Source of the DNA: Lacrimispora algidixylanolytica
GTDB taxonomy: Bacteria; Bacillota; Clostridia; Lachnospirales; Lachnospiraceae
Reading direction: 5' to 3'
NCBI RefSeq assembly: GCF_003609635.1
Contig: NZ_MCIA01000035.1
Coordinates: 124,001-188,000, forward strand
Length of the DNA stretch: 64,000 nucleotides
Shown here: positions 16,144 to 25,769 of the stretch, one piece after another
Layout of the letters: every line of letters starts with the position of its first letter
Position numbering within the stretch: the stretch's first letter is position 1
Position numbers and translations under genes: made by a program
The notes under the pieces: generated by a model
The model's input: the letters and a program-made list of their open reading frames with translations, nothing else
The model's database searches: none
Told to the model about the DNA's origin: nothing

Positions 16144-17178
16144 ATGAAAAAAACAAAGAGAGTATTGTCACTGATTCTTACCGGTGCAATGATGATGTCC
16201 CTATCTGCCTGTGGTGGAAAAGCGGAGGAAAGTAAAAGCTCATCTGCAGCGGCAACAACAGCCGGTGAGAAGACAGAGGGAGCTACAACAACAGGTGAAA
16301 AAACAGCCGATGGGAAACAGTTTAAGATTGGTGTATTGCAGCTCGTACAGCATACTGCATTAGATGCTTCTAACAAAGGTTTTATAAAGGCACTGGATGA
16401 TGCTGGACTAAATTATGTGGTAGATCAGCAAAACGCAGCCGGAGATCAGTCAACCTGCCAGACCATTGCCAGCAAGCTGGTGAATGACGGAAGCGATTTG
16501 ATTCTTTCTATCGCAACGCCAGCAGCACAGGCGGTAGCCGGGGCGACCACAGATATTCCAGTTCTGGTGACCGCAGTTACCGATCCAGCCGCCTCTGATT
16601 TAGTAGCAAGCAACGAAGCTCCAGGTGGAAACGTTAGCGGTACCTCTGATTTGACTCCAGTCAAAGAGCAGATCGCTCTGTTAAAAAAGATTCTTCCAGA
16701 TGCTAAGACCGTAGGAATTCTTTATGCATCTTCAGAATCCAATTCTGAGATTCAGGCAAAGATGGCAAAAGAAGCGATTGAAGCGGCTGGTATGAAAGCC
16801 GTGGATTACACCGTATCCAGTTCCAATGAGATCCAGACAGTCGTTACTTCCATGGTTGGAAAGGTAGACGCCATTTATGCACCTACCGATAATACCATTG
16901 CTGCAGGAATGACCACAGTTGCTATGGTTGCCAATGAAAACGGACTTCCTACCATTTGTGGAGAAGAAGGAATGGTAAAGGCTGGAGGTCTTGCTACCTA
17001 CGGCATCGATTATTTTGAACTTGGGTATTTAACTGGCCAGCAGGCAGTTAAAATCTTAAAAGACGGTGGAGACATTTCTAAAATGTCAATCGAGTATCTT
17101 CCAGTAGACAAATGCAAACTCTTCATAAATGAAGAGACAGCAAAAACTCTTGGAATCGATGTATCCAATATAAAATAA
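16144..17178 (+). CDS. ABC transporter substrate-binding lipoprotein (TrpX-like, COG2984)
   Basis: This 344-aa lipoprotein has a signal peptide with lipobox LSAC (lipidated C23), a low-complexity Ser/Thr/Ala linker to about residue 55, then a two-lobed periplasmic-binding fold: FKIGVLQLVQHTALDASNKGF, LILSIATPAAQAVA, KTVGILYASSESNS and IYAPTDNTIAAGM. Members include streptococcal TrpX, linked to aromatic amino acids, but this large family has varied and mostly untested ligands. Permease and ATPase genes follow, so this is a complete importer. A double-hairpin intergenic region after it may raise its expression over the other two genes. Confidence 0.9.
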   Translation: MKKTKRVLSLILTGAMMMSLSACGGKAEESKSSSAAATTAGEKTEGATTTGEKTADGKQFKIGVLQLVQHTALDASNKGFIKALDDAGLNYVVDQQNAAGDQSTCQTIASKLVNDGSDLILSIATPAAQAVAGATTDIPVLVTAVTDPAASDLVASNEAPGGNVSGTSDLTPVKEQIALLKKILPDAKTVGILYASSESNSEIQAKMAKEAIEAAGMKAVDYTVSSSNEIQTVVTSMVGKVDAIYAPTDNTIAAGMTTVAMVANENGLPTICGEEGMVKAGGLATYGIDYFELGYLTGQQAVKILKDGGDISKMSIEYLPVDKCKLFINEETAKTLGIDVSNIK

Positions 17179-17202
17179 CAAAAACAAGATTTGATGAGAT
17201 GA

Positions 17203-17230
17203 AAGCGGACTGGTAACATTAAGTCCGCTT
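17203..17230 (+). other. Intercistronic hairpin 1
   Basis: AAGCGGACT and AGTCCGCTT form a 9-bp perfect stem with a 10-nt loop just after the lipoprotein stop. There is no T-run, so 3'-end protection or partial termination is more likely than full termination. Confidence 0.55.
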
Positions 17231-17243
17231 ATCCCTCTCATAG

Positions 17244-17288
17244 ATGCTTTACATAAAAGATGAGGACCCCATTTTTTATGTAAGGCAT
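17244..17288 (+). other. Intercistronic hairpin 2, 15-bp stem
   Basis: Arms 17244-17258 and 17274-17288 pair over 15 bp with one G-T wobble around a 15-nt loop. It lies between the lipoprotein and permease genes, about 40 bp before the permease start. Confidence 0.55.
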
Positions 17289-17326
17289 TTATGCCTGTAA
17301 AAGAAAATATGCGGAGGATTAAATAG

Positions 17327-18241
17327 ATGAACGGTTTAATGATATCCCTTCAGGATGCAGTAGTACAAGGCGTTTTATGGGGGATTATGGTGCTTGGTGT
17401 TTACATCACCTATAAACTTTTGGACATTGCAGATTTAACTGTGGATGGAAGCTTTGCTTTAGGTGGCTGTGTATGTGCCATCATGGTGTTGGTATTTAAG
17501 ATGGATCCATGGGTAGCTTTGCTTTTGGCAGGAATGGCAGGAATGGTAGCTGGTGCAATCACCGGATTGTTACATACTGTTTTTGAAATTCCAGCTATAT
17601 TAGCAGGTATTCTCACTCAGATAGGTCTTTGGTCCATCAACTTAAGGATTATGAGCGGAAAGAGTAATATTCCTTTATTAAAGACGGATACCATTGTCTC
17701 TAAGTTCATTGATTTTACTGGGGCTAATAAACAGGCAGCGTCTTTGATTATCGGAGTAGGTATTGCAGTCATTATGATTGTGCTTCTTTACTGCTTTTTT
17801 GGTACGGAAATCGGAAGTGCTATGCGTGCTACGGGTAACAATGAAGCTATGGTCCGTGCCCTAGGAGTTAACACCAACTGGACGAAGTTGCTTGCCCTTA
17901 CCATAAGCAACGGTCTAGTAGGCATTTCTGGAGGTCTGGTTTGCCAGAGTCAGAAATATGCTGATATTGGAATGGGAACCGGTGCGATTGTTATCGGTCT
18001 CGCAGCAATTGTAATCGGTGAGGTATTGATGGGAAAACTGCGTTCCTTTGGAAGCAAACTGACTTCTGCTGTAGTTGGTTCTGTTATTTACTTTGTAATC
18101 CGTGCAGTGGTTCTTAGAATGGGTATGAATGCAAATGATATGAAGCTTTTATCCGCAGCCATTGTAGCCGTGGCACTTTGTGTTCCGGTTGTGCTTCGTA
18201 AGTGGCGTTTAAAAGCAGCCTATACAGAAGGAGGAGAATGA
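17327..18241 (+). CDS. ABC transporter permease (TrpY-like, COG4120)
   Basis: This 304-aa permease has about eight or nine membrane segments of the branched-chain/LivH-related permease fold: LLDIADLTVDGSFALGGCVCA near the N-terminus and GLVGISGGLVCQSQKYADIGMGTGA in the coupling region. AMRATGNNEAMVRALG is the cytoplasmic motif that contacts the ATPase. RBS GGAGGA precedes the ATG. Its stop is 2 bp before the ATPase start, giving tight coupling. It should import the ligand bound by the upstream lipoprotein. Confidence 0.9.
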   Translation: MNGLMISLQDAVVQGVLWGIMVLGVYITYKLLDIADLTVDGSFALGGCVCAIMVLVFKMDPWVALLLAGMAGMVAGAITGLLHTVFEIPAILAGILTQIGLWSINLRIMSGKSNIPLLKTDTIVSKFIDFTGANKQAASLIIGVGIAVIMIVLLYCFFGTEIGSAMRATGNNEAMVRALGVNTNWTKLLALTISNGLVGISGGLVCQSQKYADIGMGTGAIVIGLAAIVIGEVLMGKLRSFGSKLTSAVVGSVIYFVIRAVVLRMGMNANDMKLLSAAIVAVALCVPVVLRKWRLKAAYTEGGE

Positions 18242-18243
18242 TC

Positions 18244-19041
18244 ATGCTGGAAATTAAGAATGTAAAAAAGACATTTAACAAAAATACAATCAATGAAAAG
18301 AAAGCACTAAATGGAATCAATCTCCAACTAAACGAAGGTGATTTTGTTACAGTTATAGGAGGGAATGGTGCAGGCAAATCTACCACACTTAATATGATTG
18401 CAGGTGTATATCCCATTGATTCAGGCAGAATTGAGATTGATGGCGTCAATATTTCCCGTTATCCGGAATACAAGAGAGCCCAGTATATTGGCAGAGTGTT
18501 TCAAGATCCTATGATGGGAACTGCCGCTGGTATGGAGATTCAGGAGAACATGGCGCTGGCTTACCGCCGAGGAAAAGGAAGAGGGCTTGCCTGGGGGATT
18601 AGACAAAGTGAAAAATCATATTATCAGGAAGCATTAAAAAAACTGGACCTTGGTCTTGAGAACCGGATGACAAATAAAGTAGGTCTTCTCTCTGGGGGGC
18701 AACGTCAGGCACTTACTCTTTTGATGGCGACTCTGCAAAAGCCTAAGATCTTGCTTCTAGATGAACACACGGCGGCACTAGATCCCAAAACGGCGAAAAA
18801 GGTTCTTGAAATTACGGAGGAAATTGTAGGAGAACAAAATCTTACGACTATGATGATCACCCATAATATGAAGGATGCCATCCAGATTGGAAATCGTCTG
18901 ATCATGATGCACGAGGGAAAGATCATTTATGACATATCAGGGGAAGAAAAGAATCATCTGGAAGTAGAGGATCTGCTTCGTAAATTTGAAGAGGCCAGCG
19001 GTGAAGAATTCTCTAATGACCGTATGATATTAGCGAAATAA
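18244..19041 (+). CDS. ABC transporter ATPase (TrpZ-like, COG1101)
   Basis: This 265-aa ATPase has Walker A GGNGAGKST, signature LLSGGQRQALTLLMA (a divergent LSGGQRQ form typical of this family), Walker B ILLLDEHTAALD and H-loop MITHN. The ATG at 18244 is chosen because GGAGGAG at 18230-18236 is 7 bp away; the ATG at 18238 is too close, and the upstream in-frame ATG at 18202 lies inside the permease gene. It completes the three-gene importer and is followed by a terminator. Confidence 0.92.
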   Translation: MLEIKNVKKTFNKNTINEKKALNGINLQLNEGDFVTVIGGNGAGKSTTLNMIAGVYPIDSGRIEIDGVNISRYPEYKRAQYIGRVFQDPMMGTAAGMEIQENMALAYRRGKGRGLAWGIRQSEKSYYQEALKKLDLGLENRMTNKVGLLSGGQRQALTLLMATLQKPKILLLDEHTAALDPKTAKKVLEITEEIVGEQNLTTMMITHNMKDAIQIGNRLIMMHEGKIIYDISGEEKNHLEVEDLLRKFEEASGEEFSNDRMILAK

Positions 19042-19052
19042 ACTTGAATAAT

Positions 19053-19096
19053 ATGGGGTGGTGTTTGCTAAGAGGCAAAGTACCATCCCATGTTTT
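19053..19096 (+). terminator. Terminator after the importer operon
   Basis: ATGGGGTGGT and ACCATCCCAT pair over 10 bp with one wobble; an inner TTTGC/GCAAA extends the stem; GTTTT follows. Confidence 0.6.
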
Positions 19097-19214
19097 GTAT
19101 CCTTATTTTTACATAAATTTACAAATTATTAATATATTTTTTGATTTTGTATTATAATGTAACATAATCTTAATAATTTTTTGTGAGACAAATATCGCAT
19201 ATCATGACAAAATA

Positions 19215-19223
19215 TGCTATACT
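19215..19223 (+). promoter_or_regulatory. Extended -10 promoter of the SH3/NlpC gene
   Basis: TGCTATACT is an extended -10 (TG-N-TATACT) with no consensus -35. It overlaps the longest possible start codon at 19214, which argues for the downstream start. The rest of the 250-bp gap is AT-rich, with two TTTACA motifs at 19108 and 19118. Confidence 0.4.
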
Positions 19224-19291
19224 TATGCGGATATACTCATAGTCCACAGCGGTTGTCCGGTGAAAATATGACAATGGAGAGAAAGTACAGA

Positions 19292-20884
19292 ATGGATAAT
19301 AAAGACGAAAATAAAGATTATGTAGTCCGTTTGGATAAAGCAAGAAAAAGTCGCAGTAAGAATGATTATAAAAAGTATTTTATGATTGGTGGAGCCGGAG
19401 TGTTATTGGTTGCTGGAGTCATCGCAGCCGGAGCTGCGGTAAAACGAGGTTCAGTAGCACCTGTAGCCTTGGCAACGGCTTCAGAGGCCACAAACCAGTC
19501 AGATTCAAAGAATATTGACGGGGCAGCCAAAGCTTCCGAAGAAGCGATAAAACAGGCAGAAGAGAGTAAGAAAGTGTTAGCTTCCTATAAAAACCTGGGA
19601 ATTGTGAAAGCTTCTGGCTACTTAAATATCAGAAAGAATCCCGGTACCGATGGCGATGTCATCGGAAAGCTGCAAGGTGACGGAGCCTGTGATGTTTTGG
19701 AAAAGACAGCAGATGGCTGGTATAAGATTACTTCTGGAGGAATTGAAGGTTATATCAATTCAGAATATGTGATTACAGGAGAAGAAGCTACAAAGAAGGC
19801 GGAAACTCTGGTCAAATTAAGGGCTGTTGTTAAGGCAGACAGCATGAACATTCGAAAAGAGCCATCTAAGAGTTCGGATTCCGTGGGGCAGGCTCTTGCA
19901 GATGAAAGATTTGAAGTCCTAGATCAGACTGATGGATGGGTGAAGATATCTTCTGGCTATTTATCTTCTGATTATGTAACTCTGGAATATTCCTTAAATG
20001 AAGCCAGAAAGCTGGATTTAAAAGCGATGGTCTTTAATTACTATAAGAATCTGGGAATCTCTAATGTGGACAACTTTCTAAATGTGAGAGAAGAACCAAA
20101 CGAAAAAGGGAAAGTCATTGCCAAGATGCCAAGTAAGGCGGCAGGAGAGATTCTAGAGACAACCACTGACGGTTGGTATAAGATCCAATCCGGCAGCATT
20201 ACAGGCTATGTAAAATCAGATTATATTATAACTGGTCAGCCGGCAAAAGATGAAGCCATGCAGGTGGCTCAGCTTATGGCTATTGTAAATACGGATATGC
20301 TCAACGCAAGATCAGAACCAAGTACCGATTCCAAGATCTGGACACAGGTATCTAACAACGAACGGTATCCGGTATTAAAACAGATCGATGGCTGGGTACA
20401 GATCGAGTTGGAAGAAGACAGCAATGCTTACGTAGCTACCGATTTTGTGGATGTTCGTTATTCACTTCCTCAAGCTATTAAGTTCTCACCTCTTGAAGAA
20501 AAAAACAATGCTCAGGCATCTAAAAGAACTCAGATTGTCAATTATGCATTGCAGTTTTTAGGAAACCCATACGTCTGGGGAGGTACGAGTCTTACAAAGG
20601 GAGCAGACTGTTCCGGCTTTACCATGTCAGTATATTCAAAGTTCGGCGTTGGTCTTCCTCATTACTCGGGTTCCCAGGGTGGAATGGGTACTTCCGTGAA
20701 GTCTTCAGATATGAAGCCTGGAGATCTGCTTTTTTACGCTAGCAGCAAAGGAACCATCAATCACGTTGCCATGTATATTGGTAACGGTCAGATCGTCCAT
20801 GCAGCCAGCAGGCGAAGCGGCATTAAGATATCTTCTTGGAATTACCGTTCTCCAGTGAAGATTCGTAATATGTTAGGCGATTAA
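19292..20884 (+). CDS. Membrane-anchored four-SH3 NlpC/P60 peptidoglycan hydrolase
   Basis: This 530-aa protein has a charged cytoplasmic N-terminus, one membrane segment (about 30-50) and four bacterial SH3 domains (about 100-165, 174-232, 253-318, 329-392). Each SH3 carries an LN(I/V/A)R..P and DGW(Y/V) pattern. A C-terminal NlpC/P60 peptidase (about 409-530) has the triad C440 (GADCSGF), H491 (NHVAMYIG) and H503. Such enzymes cut between D-Glu and the diamino acid of the stem peptide, with the SH3 domains binding the wall. The ATG at 19292 is preferred because GGAGAG lies 10 bp upstream; starts at 19214 and 19268 have poor RBS. Confidence 0.88.
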   Translation: MDNKDENKDYVVRLDKARKSRSKNDYKKYFMIGGAGVLLVAGVIAAGAAVKRGSVAPVALATASEATNQSDSKNIDGAAKASEEAIKQAEESKKVLASYKNLGIVKASGYLNIRKNPGTDGDVIGKLQGDGACDVLEKTADGWYKITSGGIEGYINSEYVITGEEATKKAETLVKLRAVVKADSMNIRKEPSKSSDSVGQALADERFEVLDQTDGWVKISSGYLSSDYVTLEYSLNEARKLDLKAMVFNYYKNLGISNVDNFLNVREEPNEKGKVIAKMPSKAAGEILETTTDGWYKIQSGSITGYVKSDYIITGQPAKDEAMQVAQLMAIVNTDMLNARSEPSTDSKIWTQVSNNERYPVLKQIDGWVQIELEEDSNAYVATDFVDVRYSLPQAIKFSPLEEKNNAQASKRTQIVNYALQFLGNPYVWGGTSLTKGADCSGFTMSVYSKFGVGLPHYSGSQGGMGTSVKSSDMKPGDLLFYASSKGTINHVAMYIGNGQIVHAASRRSGIKISSWNYRSPVKIRNMLGD

Positions 20885-20893
20885 ATATTACCA

Positions 20894-20951
20894 CATAACT
20901 AAAAGCCCAGAAGGCAGGATTACGATCCAGTCTTCTGGGCTTTTAGTTATG
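20894..20951. terminator. Bidirectional terminator between convergent genes
   Basis: Perfect 20-bp arms (20894-20913 and 20932-20951) around an 18-nt loop, with AAAA/TTTT within the stem so it can work in both directions. It overlaps the last codons of the aconitase gene. Confidence 0.85.
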
Positions 20952-23262
20952 TTGGATTTACGAGTCTATCACGGTTGTAATTGATTAAGCAGCCTGATTT
21001 TACGATTGCCCGTTCTTCCGGTGTCATATCTGCAATGTGCAGATTGATCTCTTCAATCGCATTTCCTTCTTCATTGTGGATCACATAGGCTTTGATCTGT
21101 TCCATATCTCCGTCAAGAGCCGCCCTGATATCTGGTACATAGATGAAATCACCGATATCAAAGGAGGGTTCTTCATCAAGTAAGAAGGGAAGCATTCCCC
21201 AGTTCATCACATTGGAGCGGTATCGCTTCGTTGCGTATTCGTTGGCTATATTGGCCAACCCACCAAGGACTCTTTGACAACTTGCAGCTTGTTCTCTTGC
21301 GGAACCGTCTCCTGGCTTTACAGCATAGAGAACACTTCCAATCTCTGTTTCAGAAGCTTTTAGCTCTGGCTGGTCTAAGTGGAGGCGAAGAGCATGGAAT
21401 GCTTTCTCTAATTCACCGTCGGCCTTAAATGGGCATTCTCCATTTTTGCGGGTTTTTTCCACTTCATTCACTTGTTTCGATCTTCCCACATATTCTGGAT
21501 CCCTGCGTGACAAGGTATATTCCGCAAGACCAAGAGGGTTGGAACGATAAGATGAGGTTTCTCCAGACGGAATCAGTTCATCGGTCGTAGTAACCGGATC
21601 CATGATTTTTGAACATACTTTAAGAATAATGTTATCTGTCAGTGAGCTCATAGCAGGCCAATCTTTGATATTAGGACCGTTTACCAGTTCTGCATCTGTA
21701 TGTGCTTCTTCGTAGCCCTGATACACTCGTTTCTCATAAGAGGATGCATCAAATTCATAAGCAGGAACTTTATAGCCGTCCACAAAATCTTCTGCGGAAG
21801 AAAGATATCCGCCGTTTGCTGCCGTTGCAGCGATAGACCTTGCATCCATAAGTGCAACGCAAGAAATCTGACCATTTCCAGGCTTAGAACCTTCTCGGTT
21901 CGGGAAGTTTCTTGTTGTGTGACGAATGCTGAGAGCATTGTTGGAAGGAGTATCTCCGGCACCAAAGCAGGGACCACAGAACGCAGTCCGCATGGTAGCA
22001 CCTGCAGCCATTAACTCTGTGACAGCACCCTTTTTCACAAGATCCATATAAACTGGCTGAGAGGAAGGATAAACAGACAGATTAAATACATCATTGCCAC
22101 AATTCTTACCGCTCAAAATGTGAGCTGCCATCATAACATTGGTGTAATTACCTCCGGCACATCCAGCAATAACTCCCTGTTGAACCATTAGCTTTCCAGC
22201 AATGATCTTATCCGTAAGAGAGAGTCTGGCGTCTGACTTACTAAGATACTCATCTGCTTCCTTCTCTACCGTTCGTAAGATATCCGCCAGATTTGCATTC
22301 AGTTCATCAATCGTGTAGGTATTGCTTGGATGGAATGGGAGAGCGATCATAGGTTTTACTGCGCTTAAGTCTACGGTAACAACGCCGTCATAATAAGAGA
22401 TATCTGCAGGATTTAATTCTTTATAATCATCCCCTCTGCCATGAAGAGTCAGATAGGCCTTTGTATCCTCATCTGTTCTCCATATGGAAGAAAGACAGGT
22501 GGTTTCCGTTGTCATAACGTCCACACCGTTTCTGTAATCCGTATCCATGGAAGAGACACCAGGTCCCACAAATTCCATAATCATATTTTTAACGTAGCCG
22601 TTTTTAAACACTTCTCCAATAATAGCAAGAGCCACATCATGAGGTCCAACCGCGGGAGAGGGTTTTCCAGTCAGATATATGGCAACGACACCTGGATATG
22701 TAACATCGTAAGTGTCACTAAGAAGCTGTTTTACAAGCTCTCCTCCGCCTTCTCCAATGGCCATGGTTCCAAGAGCTCCATATCTGGTGTGGCTGTCGGA
22801 GCCGAGAATCATTTTCCCGCATCCAGCCATCATTTCTCGCATATACTGATGGATAACCGCAATGTGGGGAGGTACGAAAATACCGCCATATTTTTTAGCC
22901 GCAGAAAGTCCAAACACATGATCATCTTCATTAATCGTACCGCCAACAGCACATAAGGAGTTATGGCAGTTCGTTAAAACGTAAGGAATCGGAAACTCCT
23001 TAAGTCCGGAAGCTCGAGCTGTCTGAACGATTCCCACAAAAGTAATGTCGTGAGAGGCCATTGAGTCAAAACGCAACTTCAGATGATTCATATTTCCCGA
23101 GGTATTATGAGCCTCTAAAATTGAGTAGGCAATGGTGCCTTTTTTTGCCTCTTCTTTGCTTATCGTTTTTCCAGTCAGAGCGGTGACTTTTAAGCCTTCT
23201 TCCCCTGGAATGAGTTCAGTTCCATTTACAAGGTAAGCTCCGCCGTCATATAATTTTACCAT
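20947..23262 (-). CDS. acnA: Aconitate hydratase
   Basis: This 771-aa aconitase-family hydratase has the Fe-S cysteine region CGPCFGAGD, the substrate-binding [17 protein letters not shown], and upstream [16 protein letters not shown]. It would isomerise citrate to isocitrate through cis-aconitate. The swivel domain forms the C-terminal part. The gene follows citrate synthase by 2 bp on the minus strand, so they form one operon for the oxidative branch leading to 2-oxoglutarate and glutamate. Isocitrate dehydrogenase is not adjacent. Related clostridial proteins are annotated only as 'hydratase', so another substrate is possible, but the citrate synthase partner makes aconitase likely. Confidence 0.85.
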   Translation of the reverse strand: MVKLYDGGAYLVNGTELIPGEEGLKVTALTGKTISKEEAKKGTIAYSILEAHNTSGNMNHLKLRFDSMASHDITFVGIVQTARASGLKEFPIPYVLTNCHNSLCAVGGTINEDDHVFGLSAAKKYGGIFVPPHIAVIHQYMREMMAGCGKMILGSDSHTRYGALGTMAIGEGGGELVKQLLSDTYDVTYPGVVAIYLTGKPSPAVGPHDVALAIIGEVFKNGYVKNMIMEFVGPGVSSMDTDYRNGVDVMTTETTCLSSIWRTDEDTKAYLTLHGRGDDYKELNPADISYYDGVVTVDLSAVKPMIALPFHPSNTYTIDELNANLADILRTVEKEADEYLSKSDARLSLTDKIIAGKLMVQQGVIAGCAGGNYTNVMMAAHILSGKNCGNDVFNLSVYPSSQPVYMDLVKKGAVTELMAAGATMRTAFCGPCFGAGDTPSNNALSIRHTTRNFPNREGSKPGNGQISCVALMDARSIAATAANGGYLSSAEDFVDGYKVPAYEFDASSYEKRVYQGYEEAHTDAELVNGPNIKDWPAMSSLTDNIILKVCSKIMDPVTTTDELIPSGETSSYRSNPLGLAEYTLSRRDPEYVGRSKQVNEVEKTRKNGECPFKADGELEKAFHALRLHLDQPELKASETEIGSVLYAVKPGDGSAREQAASCQRVLGGLANIANEYATKRYRSNVMNWGMLPFLLDEEPSFDIGDFIYVPDIRAALDGDMEQIKAYVIHNEEGNAIEEINLHIADMTPEERAIVKSGCLINYNRDRLVNPT

Positions 23263-23264
23263 AA

Positions 23265-24596
23265 CTATCGTTCCTCTCTTTTTATGTAGGGATTTGTTTC
23301 ACCCACGTATTTTGTTGCAGGGCGCATAATTCTTCCGTCATACATCTTGTTTTCAATATTGTGGGCCAGCCAGCCTGCCATGCGAGCACATACAAATAAT
23401 GGAGTGTACATGTCTTCTGGGATCCGCAGCATGTTATAAGCAAAGCCACTGTAAAAGTCCACGTTATTAGACAAAGGTTTTCCTTTTTCAGCCATATAGG
23501 CTTTCGCAACGGATTCAAACTTAGCCAGGAATTCATATTCCTCCAGCCGTTTTTTCTCTTTTGCAAGTTTTTCACAGCAGTTCTTTAAAAGATCTGCTCT
23601 TGGATCAGATATCGTATAAACCGCATGACCAAGACCATATACGAGACCTGAATTATCATAAAAATTCTTAGATAGAATTCTTTCGATTACGTTTCTCATC
23701 TTATCTTCCGTGGCATCTAATCCAATTTCATGTTCAATGGCCGCTATCATTTCACTGCACCTTATATTGGCACCTCCATGTTTTGGTCCCTTTAAGGAGC
23801 CGATGGACCCTGAAATGGCCGAATAAATATCGGTTCCAGTAGAAGAAATCACTACATTAGTAAAGGTAGAATTGTTACCGCCGCCGTGATCAGCATGAAT
23901 CATGAGCATCACATCCAAAAGATTTGCTTCCTGTTGGGTAAAAGATCCGCCCGGACGAAGCAAGTGAAGAATGTTCTCTGCCATGGAATACTCAGGACGT
24001 GGATAATGGATCACCAAACTTTCCCGGTCATAATGATGAATTTTACTTTGATAAGCATACACTGCAAGGGTTGGAAGCTTTGCAAGAATATTAATTCCTT
24101 TTAAAAGGATTTGATATGGATCCGTATTATCTGAATCATTATCGTAATCATAAAGAGCCAGAATGCTTTTTTGTAAGCTGTTCATTAAGTTAAAGGAAGG
24201 ACTGCGAAGCATATTTCTTTCAAAGAATTCATTGGGAAGTGGATAATGCTTCTGAATAACAGTGGTAAATTCCTTTAATTCCTTATCAGAAGGGAGATAG
24301 CCAAAGAGCAGGAGAAAAGCAGTTTCTTCATAACCGTAACGGTCATTTTCTTTTCCGTTTACCAAATCACTGATCTCAATTCCTCTATAATATAGTTTGC
24401 CTGGGATATTGATCTTTTTTCCATCTTCATAATCATAGCCTACAACATCAGAAACCCGGGTAAGTCCTACAATAACACCGGTTCCATCTTCATTTCTAAG
24501 CCCTTTTTTGACATCGTGTATTTTGAACAAATTGCCCTGGATATCTGTGTAGTTGGAAGATCTTCCAAAAGTTTGTGCGATGAATAAGTTGTTCAT
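23265..24596 (-). CDS. gltA: Citrate synthase
   Basis: This 443-aa enzyme has the catalytic histidines in [15 protein letters not shown] and [10 protein letters not shown] and the catalytic Asp in NNVDFYSGF, so all three key residues are present. It condenses acetyl-CoA and oxaloacetate. The N-terminal extension of about 50 residues before the core is longer than in Bacillus CitZ and is typical of clostridial forms. RBS GGAGAG, with a promoter and a hairpin-bearing leader of about 125 nt. It forms an operon with aconitase, pointing to glutamate precursor synthesis in an anaerobe. Confidence 0.93.
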   Translation of the reverse strand: MNNLFIAQTFGRSSNYTDIQGNLFKIHDVKKGLRNEDGTGVIVGLTRVSDVVGYDYEDGKKINIPGKLYYRGIEISDLVNGKENDRYGYEETAFLLLFGYLPSDKELKEFTTVIQKHYPLPNEFFERNMLRSPSFNLMNSLQKSILALYDYDNDSDNTDPYQILLKGINILAKLPTLAVYAYQSKIHHYDRESLVIHYPRPEYSMAENILHLLRPGGSFTQQEANLLDVMLMIHADHGGGNNSTFTNVVISSTGTDIYSAISGSIGSLKGPKHGGANIRCSEMIAAIEHEIGLDATEDKMRNVIERILSKNFYDNSGLVYGLGHAVYTISDPRADLLKNCCEKLAKEKKRLEEYEFLAKFESVAKAYMAEKGKPLSNNVDFYSGFAYNMLRIPEDMYTPLFVCARMAGWLAHNIENKMYDGRIMRPATKYVGETNPYIKREER

Positions 24597-24654
24597 GGGA
24601 CATTCTCTCCTTTTTTCAGAATCGGCTCCATTCCCAAAGGGTATCCCTTTATAG

Positions 24655-24686
24655 AAAAACAGCGCATAAAGATAACTCCTGCGCTG
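24655..24686 (-). promoter_or_regulatory. Terminator-like hairpin (possible attenuator) in the citrate synthase leader
   Basis: On the minus strand CAGCGCA and TGCGCTG form a 7-bp GC-rich stem followed by TTTTT. It sits between the promoter and the citrate synthase RBS, where it could stop transcription early. Confidence 0.5.
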
Positions 24687-24729
24687 CCCTCATTGGCAAT
24701 GAAATGTAACTGGCTTTTTATTGTTTGAT

Positions 24730-24758
24730 AGTTTAACATGTAAAAGTATCAAAGTCAA
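24730..24758 (-). promoter_or_regulatory. Promoter of the citrate synthase-aconitase operon
   Basis: Minus strand: TTGACT, 17 bp, TAAACT. The predicted leader is about 125 nt, long enough for RNA-based control. Confidence 0.65.
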
Positions 24759-24919
24759 TAACTTGTTGAAATCACAACCTAAATATTGTGAAAGCTAAAA
24801 ACGTGAGGCTGGTAATTTGACAGGATTACCCTGGTTTTTCAGATTTAAGCATATTTTTTGCGCTTTCTCCACATTATAAGAAAACGATTAAAATTAGAGC
24901 AAACAGGAGGTTTCTTAAG

Positions 24920-25708
24920 GTGGGAGAAAATCAGGAAAGAAACAATGTGAACGATCAGGCACAGCGAGAGAATCAAAACGATAACAATACTAAGGATCAA
25001 GCAGGCAAGGAAACCCTTGATGAGAAAAAGATAGAAAAAGATATAGAGCAAAAAGAGGATCAAAAGCTGGAAGAGTATGGTCAGATGACTCTCGATGACA
25101 ACGCAAATAAGAGGAAAATCCATCTGCTCTCCATCATTGGTGAAATAGAGGGTCATGAAAACCTTTCCGGCAACAGCAAAGCGACGAAGTATGATCATGT
25201 GCTGCCAAAACTTGCTGAGATAGAGGACGATGATTCTGTGGAAGGTCTTCTAGTTCTTCTTAATACCTCAGGTGGGGATGTGGATGCAGGTCTTGCCATT
25301 GCAGAGATGATTGCTTCTCTAAGTATCCCTACTGTTTCTCTAGTTCTTGGAGGAAGTCATTCTATCGGTGTTCCATTGGCAGTCAGCACTACTTATTCCT
25401 TTATTGTTCCAACGGGAACTATGATGGTACATCCGGTTCGAATGACTGGAATGGTGATTGGTGCTGCTCAAACGTATGAATACTTTGAGATGATCCAAGA
25501 TCGCATCCTAAGCTTTGTATCTGGTCATGCAAAGATTGCTTATGATCAGGTAAAACGGCTTATGTTAAACACAGAGATGCTAACCAGAGATTTAGGAACT
25601 GTTCTGGTTGGAGAAGAAACTGTAAAAGAAGGGCTTATCGATGAGGTCGGCGGAATCAAAGATGCCCTAAAAAAATTATACGAGTTGATCGAAACTGCTT
25701 CCCGTTAA
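24920..25708 (+). CDS. tepA: ClpP-class protease TepA
   Basis: This 262-aa protein has a highly charged, low-complexity N-terminus (about 1-65) and a ClpP/crotonase-like core: [26 protein letters not shown], then [27 protein letters not shown] (with the nucleophile expected near GGSHSIGVP) and a C-terminal [14 protein letters not shown]. TepA of Bacillus was linked to protein export and spore proteins. GTG start, 9 bp after AGGAGG at 24905-24910. It lies directly upstream of the FtsK/SpoIIIE gene, a common order in clostridia. Confidence 0.85.
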   Translation: MGENQERNNVNDQAQRENQNDNNTKDQAGKETLDEKKIEKDIEQKEDQKLEEYGQMTLDDNANKRKIHLLSIIGEIEGHENLSGNSKATKYDHVLPKLAEIEDDDSVEGLLVLLNTSGGDVDAGLAIAEMIASLSIPTVSLVLGGSHSIGVPLAVSTTYSFIVPTGTMMVHPVRMTGMVIGAAQTYEYFEMIQDRILSFVSGHAKIAYDQVKRLMLNTEMLTRDLGTVLVGEETVKEGLIDEVGGIKDALKKLYELIETASR

Positions 25709-25711
25709 ACG

Positions 25712-25740
25712 TTGCAATTCTCCCGATTTTTTTGTATACT
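25712..25740 (+). promoter_or_regulatory. Promoter of ftsK/spoIIIE
   Basis: TTGCAA, 17 bp, TATACT, about 30 bp before the GTG start. Confidence 0.7.
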
Positions 25741-25769
25741 GTTACCAATGGATAAAAGGGGGAAGTATT

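Larger units (their letters stand above)
24597..24919. other. 323-bp divergent intergenic region
   Basis: It holds the minus-strand citrate synthase promoter (24730-24758) and its leader hairpin (24655-24686), plus a perfect AAAGGG-TAT-CCCTTT palindrome at 24636-24650. On the tepA side there is a GGTAAT/ATTACC hairpin around 24812-24831, a TTGACA at 24817 without a matching -10, and TATAAG at 24875. I see no convincing plus-strand promoter and no hidden gene. Confidence 0.5.

Noticed and set aside
15996-16376. 126-codon minus-strand frame over the importer promoter
   Set aside because: It overlaps a strong promoter and the signal-peptide region of a clear lipoprotein gene; the Ala/Val/Ser runs mirror the lipoprotein linker.
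19108-19123. PhoP-like TTTACA pair ahead of the NlpC/P60 gene
   Set aside because: Only two copies, spaced 10 rather than 11 bp and far from the promoter; TTTACA is frequent in AT-rich gaps here.
22441-22956. 171-codon open frame antisense to the aconitase gene
   Set aside because: It lies wholly inside a conserved gene on the other strand, has no RBS or recognisable domain and reads like low-complexity shadow coding.
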